This document shows positions 43,358 to 53,059 of a DNA stretch of 64,000 bases, piece by piece. Under the pieces are notes generated by a model that was not told the origin of the DNA, made no database searches, and saw nothing but the letters and a program-made list of their open reading frames with translations. How positions within the stretch are numbered: position 1 is the first letter of the stretch; every line of letters starts with the position of its first letter. The position numbers were made by a program, and so were the translations under genes. The stretch lies in contig WBZZ01005603.1 in the NCBI GenBank assembly GCA_019918135.1, positions 212,001 through 276,000 on the forward strand. The letters are read 5' to 3'. Source of the DNA: Paulinella micropora. Lineage: Eukaryota; Cercozoa; Imbricatea; Euglyphida; Paulinellidae.

Positions 43358-43753
43358 ATGCCGCACGTAAGCGCGGGGTCTGTGCTCCTCTTCGATTCGG
43401 CGCTGACGCACACCAACATACCCGCACGCTGCTGCAGGGCCCCCAAGCCCCCGGACCCGACTCGCAGCCCCTGGCTACGGGTGGCGGCCTTTGTCAACCT
43501 CGTCCCGACCTCGCTCTTGGGCCAGGCGGAGCTCGCCAAGGTACGCCGCGATCGCGAAGACTTCGTGCGGCGGGGGGCACAGACCAATCACTACGTGACC
43601 TACGACAGCGCTGGCAAACCCATGGCTATCACGCAGCAGCTGGCCTACCCCCGCCACAAGTCCTTCCGGCCCCTGCAGAGCTGTGCGCTCCCCGCCGAGA
43701 CCATCCTGACAGACTATGCAGCCTTGGTGCTCGGCACGGGGGGGCTGCGCTAA
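43358..43753 (+). CDS. PhyH-like dioxygenase, C-terminal part only
   Basis: The frame contains GSVLLFDSALTHTNIP, then a basic R-PWLRVAAFVNLVP strand and a RRDREDFVRRGAQTNHY segment. These match the C-terminal half of phytanoyl-CoA dioxygenase-like proteins found in large viruses, with the distal His and the Arg that binds 2-oxoglutarate. The N-terminal half with the HxD motif is missing. The frame is open upstream (QLFDPQGLVWY) but has no ATG before 43358. An AATAAA signal lies 38 bases behind the stop. It is a truncated gene or a decayed remnant. The family call is moderate. Confidence 0.5.
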   Translation: MPHVSAGSVLLFDSALTHTNIPARCCRAPKPPDPTRSPWLRVAAFVNLVPTSLLGQAELAKVRRDREDFVRRGAQTNHYVTYDSAGKPMAITQQLAYPRHKSFRPLQSCALPAETILTDYAALVLGTGGLR

Positions 43754-43790
43754 AAAACCGACCAGAAACGTGTATATTTTATTTTCAATT

Positions 43791-43796
43791 AATAAA
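43791..43796 (+). terminator. poly(A) signal
   Basis: AATAAA 38 bases behind the stop codon of the PhyH-like fragment, in AT-rich DNA. Confidence 0.6.
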
Positions 43797-43939
43797 AAAA
43801 CAAAATTTTTTCTCTCTTAATATAAACAGCATGGCCATGCGTGCTTTTGTCGGAGCTCATTTCGACTTTTCTTCCCCTTCTCCCCTCCTCCTCCTCCTCC
43901 TCTTTTGCCCGCTCTGCGCGTCCAACGCCGCGGCACCAC

Positions 43940-44169
43940 CCTCCTCTCTCCCCCCCAGCATTGGAAAGAAAAAAAAAACGAGGGGAAGGGGAACAGAGGG
44001 GGCGGGGGGGGGGGGCGCCCTCCCCCCCCCCCCCCCCCCCCCGTTTTTTACCCGTTGTCCCCCCGTCCCCCGCTCCCTCCCCTCGCACCCCCCTTCTTCC
44101 CCTCCTCATTCCCTCCCAAAAAATTAAGTGAGGCTGCTTTTTGCGCGACCCCCCCCCCCAGAAGGAGCT
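43940..44169 (+). promoter_or_regulatory. promoter cassette, copy 1
   Basis: A palindrome of G run, CGCCC and a long C run (44004-44042) is followed by CCCTCCCCTCGCACCCCC, CTTCTTCCCCTCCTCATTCC, then AAAATTAAGT and a CTGCTTTTTGCGCGACCC segment directly before the ATG at 44170. Nearly the same order and wording precedes the primase gene at 46390. Confidence 0.65.
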
Positions 44170-45909
44170 ATGGCCTGCACTTGCCTGCACTGGATGCGTT
44201 TGCTGTGTGTCTTGGGGCTGGCACAACAGGCGGCGTCTCAGGCGCACGCCGGGACAAAGGAATGCCCGTTGACTTTGTGCCAGCCAGGCACAAGGCCGCG
44301 CTGCCTCGATCCAACCAAGCCTTTGAACGAATGCGGCGTAGGAGACGAGGGCAGCTGGAAAGCGGCACCTTGCATCTGTGTAGTCGACAGGGGCGGGGAC
44401 TTCCCGCTTTTTGTTTCTCCCTACACAGTGTCGCTGGCCCTTGAGTTAAATGCGGGACAGCTTGCAGACACAAGCATTGTTGTGCCAGACGGCTGTGAGC
44501 TAAACGTCTCCCTGGCGCTCATGAGCGAAGCGCAGGAGGCTCGCTTTAGTAGTCAGGGCCTGCTAGGCGCCTGCGCAAACTGGCTAGAACAGCTCGACGA
44601 GAACGAGCAAGCGGCCATCAACGACTCTTGGACCTTGGGAGGTGGCCACATTAACAACAGCTGTGTGTACCGATTTGCACAGCACGCGCAGTACGTTACC
44701 CTCAGGCATCGCTCGGTGCTCCCCTGCCCCGGCGACAGCGGCAGCACGTTCTTGGTTATATCCTACGAAGGGCTCATGCAGGATGCGCAAGCTGCCACCA
44801 AATGCAGATACTTGCACGTTGAGATCAGCGAGCCCCGCTGGCTTTACGCGGACAACTCGTCGGCAGTGCACTGCGCCTCGCTCCGGCCCCCCCTCAATTT
44901 CAGTGCATCGGGCAGACAGCGCTACCCATTGTTCGAACAGTGTTCCGACGAGAGCGGCCTGTTCGACGGCAGCTCTAGCTCTAGCTCAGGCGTGACTGGC
45001 TTGACACCAGTGGGTTGTCTAGCAGACAAGTGTTTACCAGGCAGCACATCTTTCTGCCTGCGGCCGGACACAAAGGTAACTGAATGCGATTGGGACTCGT
45101 GCAGTTGCCTAATTTCGGGAGCGGCCTCTTTGGTGTACGGGAGACAGGACGACACAGGTTGGCACCAAGATTGGATTGAAAGTTGGACCACGCGGCTTTC
45201 CTTGCTGCTTCCCTCCGGTCGACGTGTTGAGACGCGTTGGAGGCTAGCGGTGGGCTGCGACATGCAAGTCCAAGTCTATGTCGAACAGGTAACGGCAGGC
45301 CCTACGCCACTGATTGCTCCCTACCAAAGCGCACGAGTGGGATGGTGTGCCAAAGGAGCGGACGACGACGAGTTTAAGCATACTCTGGGGGCTATGTACT
45401 TTTTTAGCCAGCCATATGAATCCACTCTTGATGATTCGTATAGCTACGGGAGTTCGTATTGTTTCTATGGGCGCTGGGATCATGACGTGACTTTGCGGCA
45501 GCGCGTGGAGCGCCCCTGCACCGGCGGGGAACAGGAGAGCCCCGTCTACCTAAACATCCAATTTCACGCCTGGTTTCCTTACGAGGGAACTGACGATTGC
45601 TTGCGCCTTGACATCAGCGACACGTTTGCGCTGGACAACTGCACCCAGCCGTTGCAGGGCTTCAGCACGCCCTCGTGGGCTAGGTCGTACCAAGTGTACG
45701 GGGGCTGCGAGGACCTATGGGCACGAAACACGACGACGACGACGACGACAACATCAACCGCACACCCCGTGCCGCCCCCGAGCACTAAACCCCCCGCTGC
45801 GACAACGACGACGACGTTGGCAGCAAGCTCGGCGACCCCGCGCCTTTTCCGCAGCAGCAGCCCAGCCTGCATCTGGCTAGTAGGCTTGTTAGTACTGTGG
45901 CACGCATGA
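44170..45909 (+). CDS. double-domain secreted glycoprotein, probably lipid-anchored (paralogue 2)
   Basis: ATG 44170 is followed by a signal peptide (LHWMRLLCVLGLAQQAASQ). As in the gene at 33540, two units follow, each with a Cys cluster (CPLTLCQPGTRPRC and CLADKCLPGSTSFC), a serine linker in between, the motifs LRHRS/LRQRV and RPCTGG, and a YQVYGGCEDLW end. A Thr-rich stalk and a terminal hydrophobic stretch (CIWLVGLLVLWHA) without basic residues suggest a GPI-like anchor. The identity with paralogue 1 is low except in the motifs, so the duplication is old. Behind the stop lies AATAAA at 45955. Confidence 0.75.
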   Translation: MACTCLHWMRLLCVLGLAQQAASQAHAGTKECPLTLCQPGTRPRCLDPTKPLNECGVGDEGSWKAAPCICVVDRGGDFPLFVSPYTVSLALELNAGQLADTSIVVPDGCELNVSLALMSEAQEARFSSQGLLGACANWLEQLDENEQAAINDSWTLGGGHINNSCVYRFAQHAQYVTLRHRSVLPCPGDSGSTFLVISYEGLMQDAQAATKCRYLHVEISEPRWLYADNSSAVHCASLRPPLNFSASGRQRYPLFEQCSDESGLFDGSSSSSSGVTGLTPVGCLADKCLPGSTSFCLRPDTKVTECDWDSCSCLISGAASLVYGRQDDTGWHQDWIESWTTRLSLLLPSGRRVETRWRLAVGCDMQVQVYVEQVTAGPTPLIAPYQSARVGWCAKGADDDEFKHTLGAMYFFSQPYESTLDDSYSYGSSYCFYGRWDHDVTLRQRVERPCTGGEQESPVYLNIQFHAWFPYEGTDDCLRLDISDTFALDNCTQPLQGFSTPSWARSYQVYGGCEDLWARNTTTTTTTTSTAHPVPPPSTKPPAATTTTTLAASSATPRLFRSSSPACIWLVGLLVLWHA

Positions 45910-45954
45910 TTCTTTTTGTTTTTTTTTCCGGTTTTTTCATTTCATCAAGACACA

Positions 45955-45960
45955 AATAAA
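45955..45960 (+). terminator. poly(A) signal
   Basis: AATAAA 46 bases behind the stop codon at 45909 in a T-rich stretch. Confidence 0.6.
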
Positions 45961-46189
45961 AGTCAAAATTGTTAGTCAGGTTTTAGGTTTTTGTCAGCTG
46001 TCAAGGTGGCACAGCTTTATGCTCAAATTTAGAAGCAACACCTGCACGGCCGTGGAATAAGAAAAAGGAACAAGGATGTTTTATTTTTCCCTGCCCCTCC
46101 GGACCGGTACAGGATTTGAAGCACGAGGTCCTCGTGTCCATGAATAACATAAAACTCCGAGTTATTCCTAGCCCGGGAAGTCGCGGGGG

Positions 46190-46389
46190 AAAGGGGAAAA
46201 CGGGGGGAAGGGGAAGGGGAGGAGGGGGGGGGGGCGCCCTCCCCCCCCCCCCCCCCATTTTTTCCCCGCCCCCCGTTTTTTCCCCGTCCCCCGTTCCCTC
46301 CCCTCGCACCCCCTTCTTCCCCTCCTCATTCCTTCCCCATAAAATTAAGTTTGAGACTGCTTTTGCGCAACCCTCCCCCACGCACGGAC
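46190..46389 (+). promoter_or_regulatory. promoter cassette, copy 2
   Basis: This region repeats the organisation of 43940-44169: G run, CGCCC, C run (46221-46256), then TTCCCTCCCCTCGCACCC, CTTCTTCCCCTCCTCATTCC, AAAATTAAGT and CTGCTTTTGCGCAACCC, followed by the primase ATG at 46390. The similarity over more than 100 bases shows common origin or a strongly constrained promoter. Confidence 0.65.
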
Positions 46390-47460
46390 ATGGCGCAGGC
46401 ACGCGCCGCGGCGCGCAGAGTCATTCTCACGCGGGGGCTGCCCAGGCCTGTCACTCTGTTCGAGTCGGGCGGGCCTCAGTCTTTTCCATCAGAGGCTAGC
46501 TTTGCCCATGGCAAGGCCCACAACCACAGCTTTTTTTACAAGCTCATGCTCCCCCCCGCCCCAGACGCGCAAGGACGCCCCGGCCTGTCCGAGCGCCATC
46601 TGTTTGGCTCCAGCCCCGACCCCAGGACCTTTTACGAAGACATCTACCGCTGCGTCAACCCGATGGAGCGCAGCTTCTTCGTCATCATACAGGGGCAGAC
46701 TTCCCTCTACCTCGACTTGGAGTGGTACTCGCGCGGAGCAGACCCTAGCGCCGAGCGGCGTCTGCACGCCCTGCAGGGCGCCGTGCGCGCGTCTCTTGCC
46801 CGGTTCGGCCTAGCCTCGGCTGGCGCCGACGAAATGCATACCATTAATCTAGGCAGACCTTGTGGCGACGGCTGGTACAAAAACTCGTTCCACGTCGCCT
46901 TTCCCAACGTTGTCTTTGACAGCGTCCACGACGCAGGGGCTTTCGTCAAACACTGGCTCATGCAACGAACATCCAACCTCGCCAGCGGCTACGGCTCACG
47001 CCCGACGCCCGCAGAGAGCCTGCCCCCCGGCCTCTGCGGAACAGCTGCTTCCACGCGCACGCAGGACCTCCGCTGCCCCACGGGAAGCAGCACGACCAGC
47101 CCGCCGCTCTGGCGCGGGCCTCCAGAACACGGCAGCGCGCCTACGGTGACTGGAGACGCCAGCGTGCCTACAGTCACCACCACGTCTTCGTCGCCGACCA
47201 CCACCAGCACACTGACGACGAGCCCGCTAGCACAGGCTGTAGAAATACAAGCTGGTGTCGCTAGTGAGCTGAGTGATCTGATCCTCGAGCTTCGCATCGA
47301 CACTAGCTCGGATTTTTACAAACATCCCAAGAACACAGGCCACATGATCGACCCTGCTGTATACACCAAAAACCGCTGCTGGCGCTTGCCAGGCTCACAG
47401 AAAGTACCCGACCTCCTGCGCGCCGGGGCGCAGCCGCATCCTTTGCCCAGCTACGAATAA
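46390..47460 (+). CDS. archaeo-eukaryotic (PrimPol/UL52-type) primase domain
   Basis: ATG 46390 gives 356 residues up to TAA 47458-47460. The catalytic pattern of AEP primases is visible: SLYLDLEWY with Asp 109 and Glu 111, WYKNSFHVAF with Ser 166 and His 168, and a third acidic site in MIDPAVY (Asp 321) followed by RCWRLPGSQK. The same frame continues behind the TAA and soon shows the Cys/His motif that normally follows the AEP core in UL52 and PrimPol, so primase and the following helicase were probably one protein. It would make primers for viral DNA replication. The promoter cassette upstream resembles that of the glycoprotein gene at 44170. Confidence 0.8.
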   Translation: MAQARAAARRVILTRGLPRPVTLFESGGPQSFPSEASFAHGKAHNHSFFYKLMLPPAPDAQGRPGLSERHLFGSSPDPRTFYEDIYRCVNPMERSFFVIIQGQTSLYLDLEWYSRGADPSAERRLHALQGAVRASLARFGLASAGADEMHTINLGRPCGDGWYKNSFHVAFPNVVFDSVHDAGAFVKHWLMQRTSNLASGYGSRPTPAESLPPGLCGTAASTRTQDLRCPTGSSTTSPPLWRGPPEHGSAPTVTGDASVPTVTTTSSSPTTTSTLTTSPLAQAVEIQAGVASELSDLILELRIDTSSDFYKHPKNTGHMIDPAVYTKNRCWRLPGSQKVPDLLRAGAQPHPLPSYE

Positions 47461-47531
47461 TTTCTAGTGCACGCACCCAATCACTCTCCACGCGGACCCG
47501 CTACAGTCTACGTTCCAGCCGGTGCCATACC

Positions 47532-47606
47532 ACCCGGGGCCAGCCATGCTGGCCCCCGAGCCCCCCCTGCTCCCCTTTCCAGCACGCGCCAGCGGGCTGG
47601 GCAGCG
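47532..47606 (+). repeat. dispersed hairpin repeat, diverged copy in the primase-helicase gene
   Basis: CCCGGGGCCAGCCATGCTGG is followed by a C-rich core with CCTTTCCAGCACGCGCCAG and GGGCTGGGCAGCGG. The order matches the RPB2 copies. It lies in the link between primase core and zinc finger. Confidence 0.7.
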
Positions 47607-48793
47607 GCTTGGACAGCGTGCTGTTCCGCCCGCCATCATTCACGAACAGCAACGGCTTATTCTCAAGAAGCTTAGGTTGCTGCTGGCGGAGTGGGGTGAC
47701 AGAACCTCCCAAGTTTCGGTTCAGCAGGACCCACAAACTGGCAATCAACTCTTTGTAGTTAGAACTGCCCGTGATAAGCAAGGACGTCTGTGCCTTTTCC
47801 ACGAAGTTCAGCGCAGACGACGCCGCGGCGCGAGGACCAACGCCGATGGGAGCGATAGCGTCGCTACCACCGCCGCGGATGATGAGCAGAACAAATGCAT
47901 GTTCCACAAGAAAAACAATGCATTCTTGTATCTAGGAGTGGGCGGAAACGTTTTCTACCGATGCCATGGCACGCGCTGCCGCGCAGCGCACAATTGGGCC
48001 CAGCAATCGGTCCTGATCTGCAACCTGTTTGCGCCTTGGGCAGAGCAACGCGACCGGCTGCTAGCATCCTCCAGCGGCTCTTCTTCCAGCAGCTCGTCTT
48101 CTTCTTCTTCTTCCAGCAGCTCTAGCAGCAGTTCTAGCAGTTCTAGCAGCAGCTCTTCCAGCTGCTCCTCCAGCAGCTCCGCTGCTGACCACGACGAGCC
48201 CGCCGACGACGAATCACCTGTTGCCAATCATGATGACAGGATGAGCGACACAGACGACGGAGACCACACGACCGACGATGACGATGATGCTGCTGCTACT
48301 ACGACAGACAGCGCTGCTGCCAGCAACTCCTCCTCCTCCTCCTCCTCCTCCTCGCCCTCCTCCTCCTCGCCCTCTTCTTCGTCGTCCTCGTTCATGCCTC
48401 GCGAGGACGAAGACGAGGAACCAGTTTTGGATGACACAGCGCGGGCTCAGATACAAGATGGGGCGGGAGAGCTCGATGCCTTTGAGCGAACCGAGCTAGA
48501 GAAACAGCTATTGCCCCATCTTGTATCAGAGTACTTCGGTGACTTGCAGAGACTCCTGCACGAGGCGGGCTGGCCTGAACACTGCTACAATGCCCTAGAG
48601 CACATCCAGGTTGCAGGTTCGCTTAAAGATCCCTCTGTGTCCTCTTCATTGTCGTCTGCAACACAGGCGGCGGAACCAGCAGACGACGACGACGACGAAG
48701 ACGACAATGAAGAGAACATAGAACACGGCCAGCAAGACAACGCAGGACCCGACGAAGGAGAAGAAGAGGCGGCAGGGCAGGACAACGGCCCGA

Positions 48794-48828
48794 GTAGTGG
48801 TATTGCGCGGGCTGCACAATACCACTAC
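48794..48828. repeat. inverted repeat in helicase coding region
   Basis: GTAGTGGTATTG and its exact reverse complement are separated by 11 bases. The segment is translated within the helicase frame. A second inverted repeat with 15-bp arms lies at about 48450-48528. Confidence 0.85.
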
Positions 48829-49382
48829 TCCGATATCTTCACACTCCCGTGCCCTGACTGCACGGACGCGACCCGGCGCATATGCCGCGATGATTACGCC
48901 TTCTGGCTTCAGAATTGCGCGGCCTGTGAGGCCAAGGAAAAAGAGATCAAGGCGGAGCCTGGGCGACCACCCAGGTGCAAAAAGCGTCGCCTGGCCGACC
49001 CGCCCACCCGCTGCCGACGGCCAGAGCTACCCCCCGACGCGTCCGCATCCGACATCGCTGAAGCCGAGCTGCGCGCACAAAAGCCGGGCGGTTTCCGCTT
49101 TCTCTTTCCACATTACGAGAACCAGGTCTACGAGGGCGGAGAGCAAGCACACGACTTTGGGAGGGAACCAGAGGCTATGACAGTGGAATATGATTCGCGC
49201 TGGGTGCGCAAGTTAGCCCTGCCCGAAGGCACTCGACTGGTCTTTCTGCGCGCTTGTATGGGGACCGGAAAAACAGAGGCGTTAGCCCGCCTTCTGCTCG
49301 GTATCGAGGGTCACAACCCAGACGACTTCTTCTCCGCGCAAGAGATACAAGCCCTGTCCAAGCTGCGCCGCTCTCGGGACCA

Positions 49383-49438
49383 CGCGTTCCGCTGTCTCAT
49401 GATAGGACCGCGCGTTCCGCTGTCTCATGATAGGCCCC
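49383..49438 (+). repeat. 28-bp tandem duplication that shifts the helicase frame
   Basis: CGCGTTCCGCTGTCTCATGA is found at 49383 and again at 49411, a period of 28 bases with only minor differences. Reading FRCLMIGPR is possible in both copies but in different frames, and the helicase sequence before the first copy continues naturally after the second. Confidence 0.85.
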
Positions 49439-51637
49439 CGAATAACTTTCAACGCCAGCCTGCACCACCGACTGGAGCTGGCGTTGAAACAGGCAGGCAT
49501 CAAGATTGACTTCTACCAGGACCTGGCCAAAAAATCAAGCAAACACGACCCTCACAAAGTCGTGTACCAGTATGAATCATTACACAAGCTCATCGGCAAA
49601 GCCCCGTTTGACTTAGTGGTACTGGACGAGAGCGAATCCACTCTCTTTAACGTCACTGCCGGGCTATGCAAAGGAAACCTCAACCAGAAAAATGCTCTTA
49701 TGTTCGCACGCGTGCTCCAAAGCAGTCGCTGTGTCCTAGCCATGGATGCTTTCTTAGGCCAGAAAACCATTCGCGTTCTACAGGAAATCATCAACTCGCC
49801 CTCCGTGGTTGACGAGTTCAACCGCGGAGGGCGCGCCACGCCCCAAAACACCATCTTCTACATAAATACACACACTCAGCACATGCCAAGAAAGACCTTC
49901 ATCCACCGCGGCTCCAAGAGCATTCACCGAGCCCTTGAGCTCGCTCTCTCCCGATGAGAACGCGTTGCCATTGCACACGGCACGAAGCGCCAGGCTCGCC
50001 TGCTCAAACGCAAACTCAAGGCCAAATTTCTGGGCATCAAGGTCCTGATCTACCACCAAGGCAGTGACAGGCTCTCGGATTTCCAGCGCGCGCACAAACA
50101 GATAGTCCAAGAATGGATGAAAGTAGATGTCGTGATCTTCACCAGCGTGCTCACCGTGGGCTTTGATTTTTCCGCTCAGTATTTCTCGACGATGTTTAGC
50201 TACATCAGTAACAACCAAGTGCCCATGCTAAACTACATTCAAATGGCAGGACGAGTGAGGTTTCTCCGGCACAACTCGTGGCACATTTGTGTCTCCCGAC
50301 CCAAAAGCCACTCTACCAGGGGTCCCGACACCCTGGCCCAGATCCGCAAGAGCATCGACCGCGAAGAAAAGCACACCGTGGCAACTGAGAAATTCTACGG
50401 AGTTCACACCGATTGGGCTGCCGACACTCTCACAGCAGACAACATGCACTGGCGCAAAGCAGATGGCTGGCTGGCACTCTGTGCTTCTTACAACACACTT
50501 GCAGCTGCACGAAGCCGAAACCACGCACTGCGTGAGCTTCTCTGGTTTCTCAAACAAATGGGGATGCACACACCCGCGTTTGTGGACTACTCCAAGCTTC
50601 GCCTCCCGCCTGCCAAGAGTCGGCACGACTTCTTGCTTGAAGATCACCTACAAGAGACCGCGCAAACACCAGAGGAAACTAAGCAGCAGGACGCGCGGAG
50701 AGAAGCTGCCAAAACGGAGCAGGCAGAGGTAGTACAAAGCCTGCGCGCTGCCAAGGACCAACGCATGGAGAGCCGCACAGCAGCCTACAACGCGCGGCAC
50801 CAACAGCCCGTGACAGAGTCTGACCCGGCCAGTGAAAACCAAGAGCAAGAGGAGGAGGAGGACTTGCTGACACAAGAGCAGATCGCGGGAGAAGCCAAGC
50901 GTCTGTCCAGCGGACTTCTGAACGAGGAGGAGCGCACTCTCCGCTCCAGTAACCCAGAAGTCGCACTGGAACTGCACGCTGACAAGAAGGCTCTGTTCGC
51001 TTTTGCGGCCGCGTTTCCCAACCTACGACCAGACTGGGACACGGTACGAGAGTGCGAACGGACAGACTTTGCCCCCCGCTGCCGTCTGGTCAAGCTCCTA
51101 CGAGAATTCAATCTACATGAGATATGCCAGCAGGAGCACAAACCAGGCAGCTTCGTTGCTCTCTTCGATCAGCACAAAGTCATCCTGCCCGTCGCGACGG
51201 CTGTTGCTAGTCTTCTTAGAGCACTTAGCCTAGACATACAAAGAGGGACCCAGCCCGAGGGACTCCAATTGACAACGCTTGAACTAAATCTGCCAGCAAT
51301 CACGAGTTGTTTGCGTCGGATACTCGAGACGCTGCCACGAGTCGTAGCCAAGTGGAAACCAAGTCGTTATGTCACCGAGCTGCTCCAAGCCTGCCCGCAC
51401 AAGACCCTACCTGCCCAACACGCAATTAGCCAAAGTGGACTCGTCCTTCGAGCTATGTTGCCATGCCAGCTAGTTCGCATGGTAAACCCGGGGCGTCGTG
51501 ATGGGCAATTTAGGGACAGTGGAGAGACCTTCGCAAAATATGAACTAAAACCCGATCTGTTACAAGGCATAGATGCCTTTCGGATTGCAGAGGAATGCAC
51601 ACTGTCAGCTTATCCACCCATAGGTGATTACCAGTGA

Positions 51638-51822
51638 TTAAACACCGAGGCACGGTACAGCAAGCTGTACCTGTACCTTCACTACCCCCCCTCCCCCACC
51701 CTTTCTTCACGCCTTTTTGCAGGGAAAACAGTACACCCAGGCTGCTTTCTTTTTGTGTCATTAAATAACGTTCTCCTTTGAGCTTTCAGATACAAAAGAA
51801 AGGGAATTCACTAGATCTCTTC
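51638..51822. other. intergenic region behind the helicase
   Basis: A short C-rich stretch (51684-51700) and an ATTAAATAA element near 51760 may serve transcript 3' end formation. No gene was seen. Confidence 0.35.
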
Positions 51823-52411
51823 ATGCGCAGAATATCCGCCGTGTTTCCCGGTGCGTGCACCGGAATGTGCCGTCTTTTGGGGCAGACAGTCTTTTCCGCC
51901 GCTATTCCCGGGGGGGAGGATTTGAGCACAAAACAAAAAACTAAGAAGATATATATATAAATGCTTTTTGGGGGACATGAGGGGAGGGGGCGCAGGGGCA
52001 TACTGCCCTTTTCCCGCGTACTATTGCCGTTTTTTGCGTACGCAAAAAACGCTGAATTTTCTTCCGCGGAGAAAGAGAGTGCATGCGCAGAAATCCGCCG
52101 TGTTTCCCGGTGCGTGCACCGGAATCTGCCGTCTTTTGGGGCAGACAGTCTTTTCCGCCGCTATTCCCGGGGGGGAGGATTTGAGCACAAAACAAAAAAA
52201 CAAGAAGATAGAAATATTAATGCTTTTTGGGGGACATGAGGGGGGGGGGCGCAGGGGCATACTGCCCTTTTCCCGCGTACTATTGCCGTTTTTTGCGTAC
52301 GCAAAAAACGCTGAATTTTCTTCCGCGGAGAAAGAGAGTGCATGCGCAGAAATCCGCCGTGTTTCCCGGTGCGTGCACCGGAATCTGCCGTCTTTTGGGG
52401 CAGACAGTCTT
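51823..52411. repeat. 259-bp tandem repeats with palindromes, candidate origin
   Basis: A 259-bp unit occurs 2.3 times. Each unit carries a stem-loop with 7-bp arms (CCGGTGC/GCACCGG at 51848, 52107, 52366). The two full units carry a perfect 24-bp palindrome centred on GCGTACGC (52028-52051 and 52287-52310) with T and A runs on its arms, and an AT-rich stretch with TATATATATAA or similar. The array sits directly behind the UL9-like helicase gene. Direct repeats with palindromes and AT-rich DNA are usual for origins bound by such proteins. Function is inferred. Confidence 0.7.
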
Positions 52412-52419
52412 TCCGCTTT

Positions 52420-52775
52420 GTGCAACTTTTGTTTTCGTTTTTCTGCGGGAGTTGAATGTGTACGCTCGGGCCGGAAGATGCACTACTTCGCGCCCCAGCG
52501 GAAAGGAATGCTTATGTCTAGATCTCCCGCGACTGGCATTTTGCCAGGCCATCTCTGCTAAATCCCTGCAAAACATGTAGGGGCGCAGGAAAACTCGCAC
52601 AGGGGCGTGCCCTGTGCGAGTGCCGAGACGGCACTCGGTGTAGGCCAGCTTCTCGGACGTTCGGAATTCTTTGAATACACAAGTTAGCCGCATCGGGCAT
52701 TATCACGCGTTTGCGCAGGGTCTGCGAGTCGGAGGTCCTTTTTGGTAGGTAGTGCGTCTATCTTTTCTGAGCTTT
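52420..52775 (-). pseudogene. HNH-family gene copy A, decayed
   Basis: Segments match copy B (53323-54719): an N-terminal DALPTKKDLRLADPAQT in which the start ATG has become ATA (52770 region), then MIMPDAANLC and a later SFPLGREVVHLPARAYTFNS part in shifted frames. The HNH core and the C-terminal domain are gone, and the sequence runs into the tandem repeat array. It carries a G-run/CGC/C-run palindrome (52811-52834) upstream, as copies B and C do. Confidence 0.65.
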
Positions 52776-53059
52776 CTCTGCGCCTTTTGTTCTTGTGTGC
52801 CGGGGTGTGGAGGGGGGCGCCCCCCCCCCCCCCCCTCACCCCCGACCGACCCCCCCCGCACCTTTGCAAAAGAGATGCGCTGCATCTTGCATGCACCCCC
52901 CCCCCCCTCTCTCTCTCTCTCTCTTGCGTGGGGTGTGCGCGCGCTGGGTACTGGTGTGTGTCACAGGAACAGAAAAAGTCTGCGTTCGCTTTTTCATAAA
53001 GCGCTGTTCCCGCTCTTTTCAAAAGAATTAAAAAAAATCATGCTTTATTCACTGACAAT

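Larger units (their letters stand above)
47461..51637 (+). pseudogene. zinc-finger plus UL9-like SF2 helicase, interrupted
   Basis: The frame after the primase stop has no ATG. It contains a hairpin repeat (47532-47606), a zinc-binding segment (CMFHKKNN...CHGTRC, 47896-47985), Ser and Asp tracts (48060-48420), then the helicase motifs. These are Walker A ACMGTGKTEA (49252-49281), Walker B LVVLDESES (49612-49638) and motif VI QMAGRVR (50239-50259). A 28-bp tandem duplication (49383-49438) shifts the frame, and TGA 49955-49957 interrupts it again (ALSR stop ERVAIAHGT). The remainder ends at TGA 51637. The motif set and the link to an AEP primase resemble herpesvirus origin-binding-type helicases and their large-virus relatives. 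As it stands, no full protein could be made. Confidence 0.75.

Noticed and set aside
46390..51637. Assignment of the window to herpesviruses because of UL52- and UL9-like genes
   Set aside because: A virus-encoded RNA polymerase subunit, heliorhodopsin and EsV-1-7 repeats do not fit herpesviruses; such primase-helicase modules also occur in other large DNA viruses.
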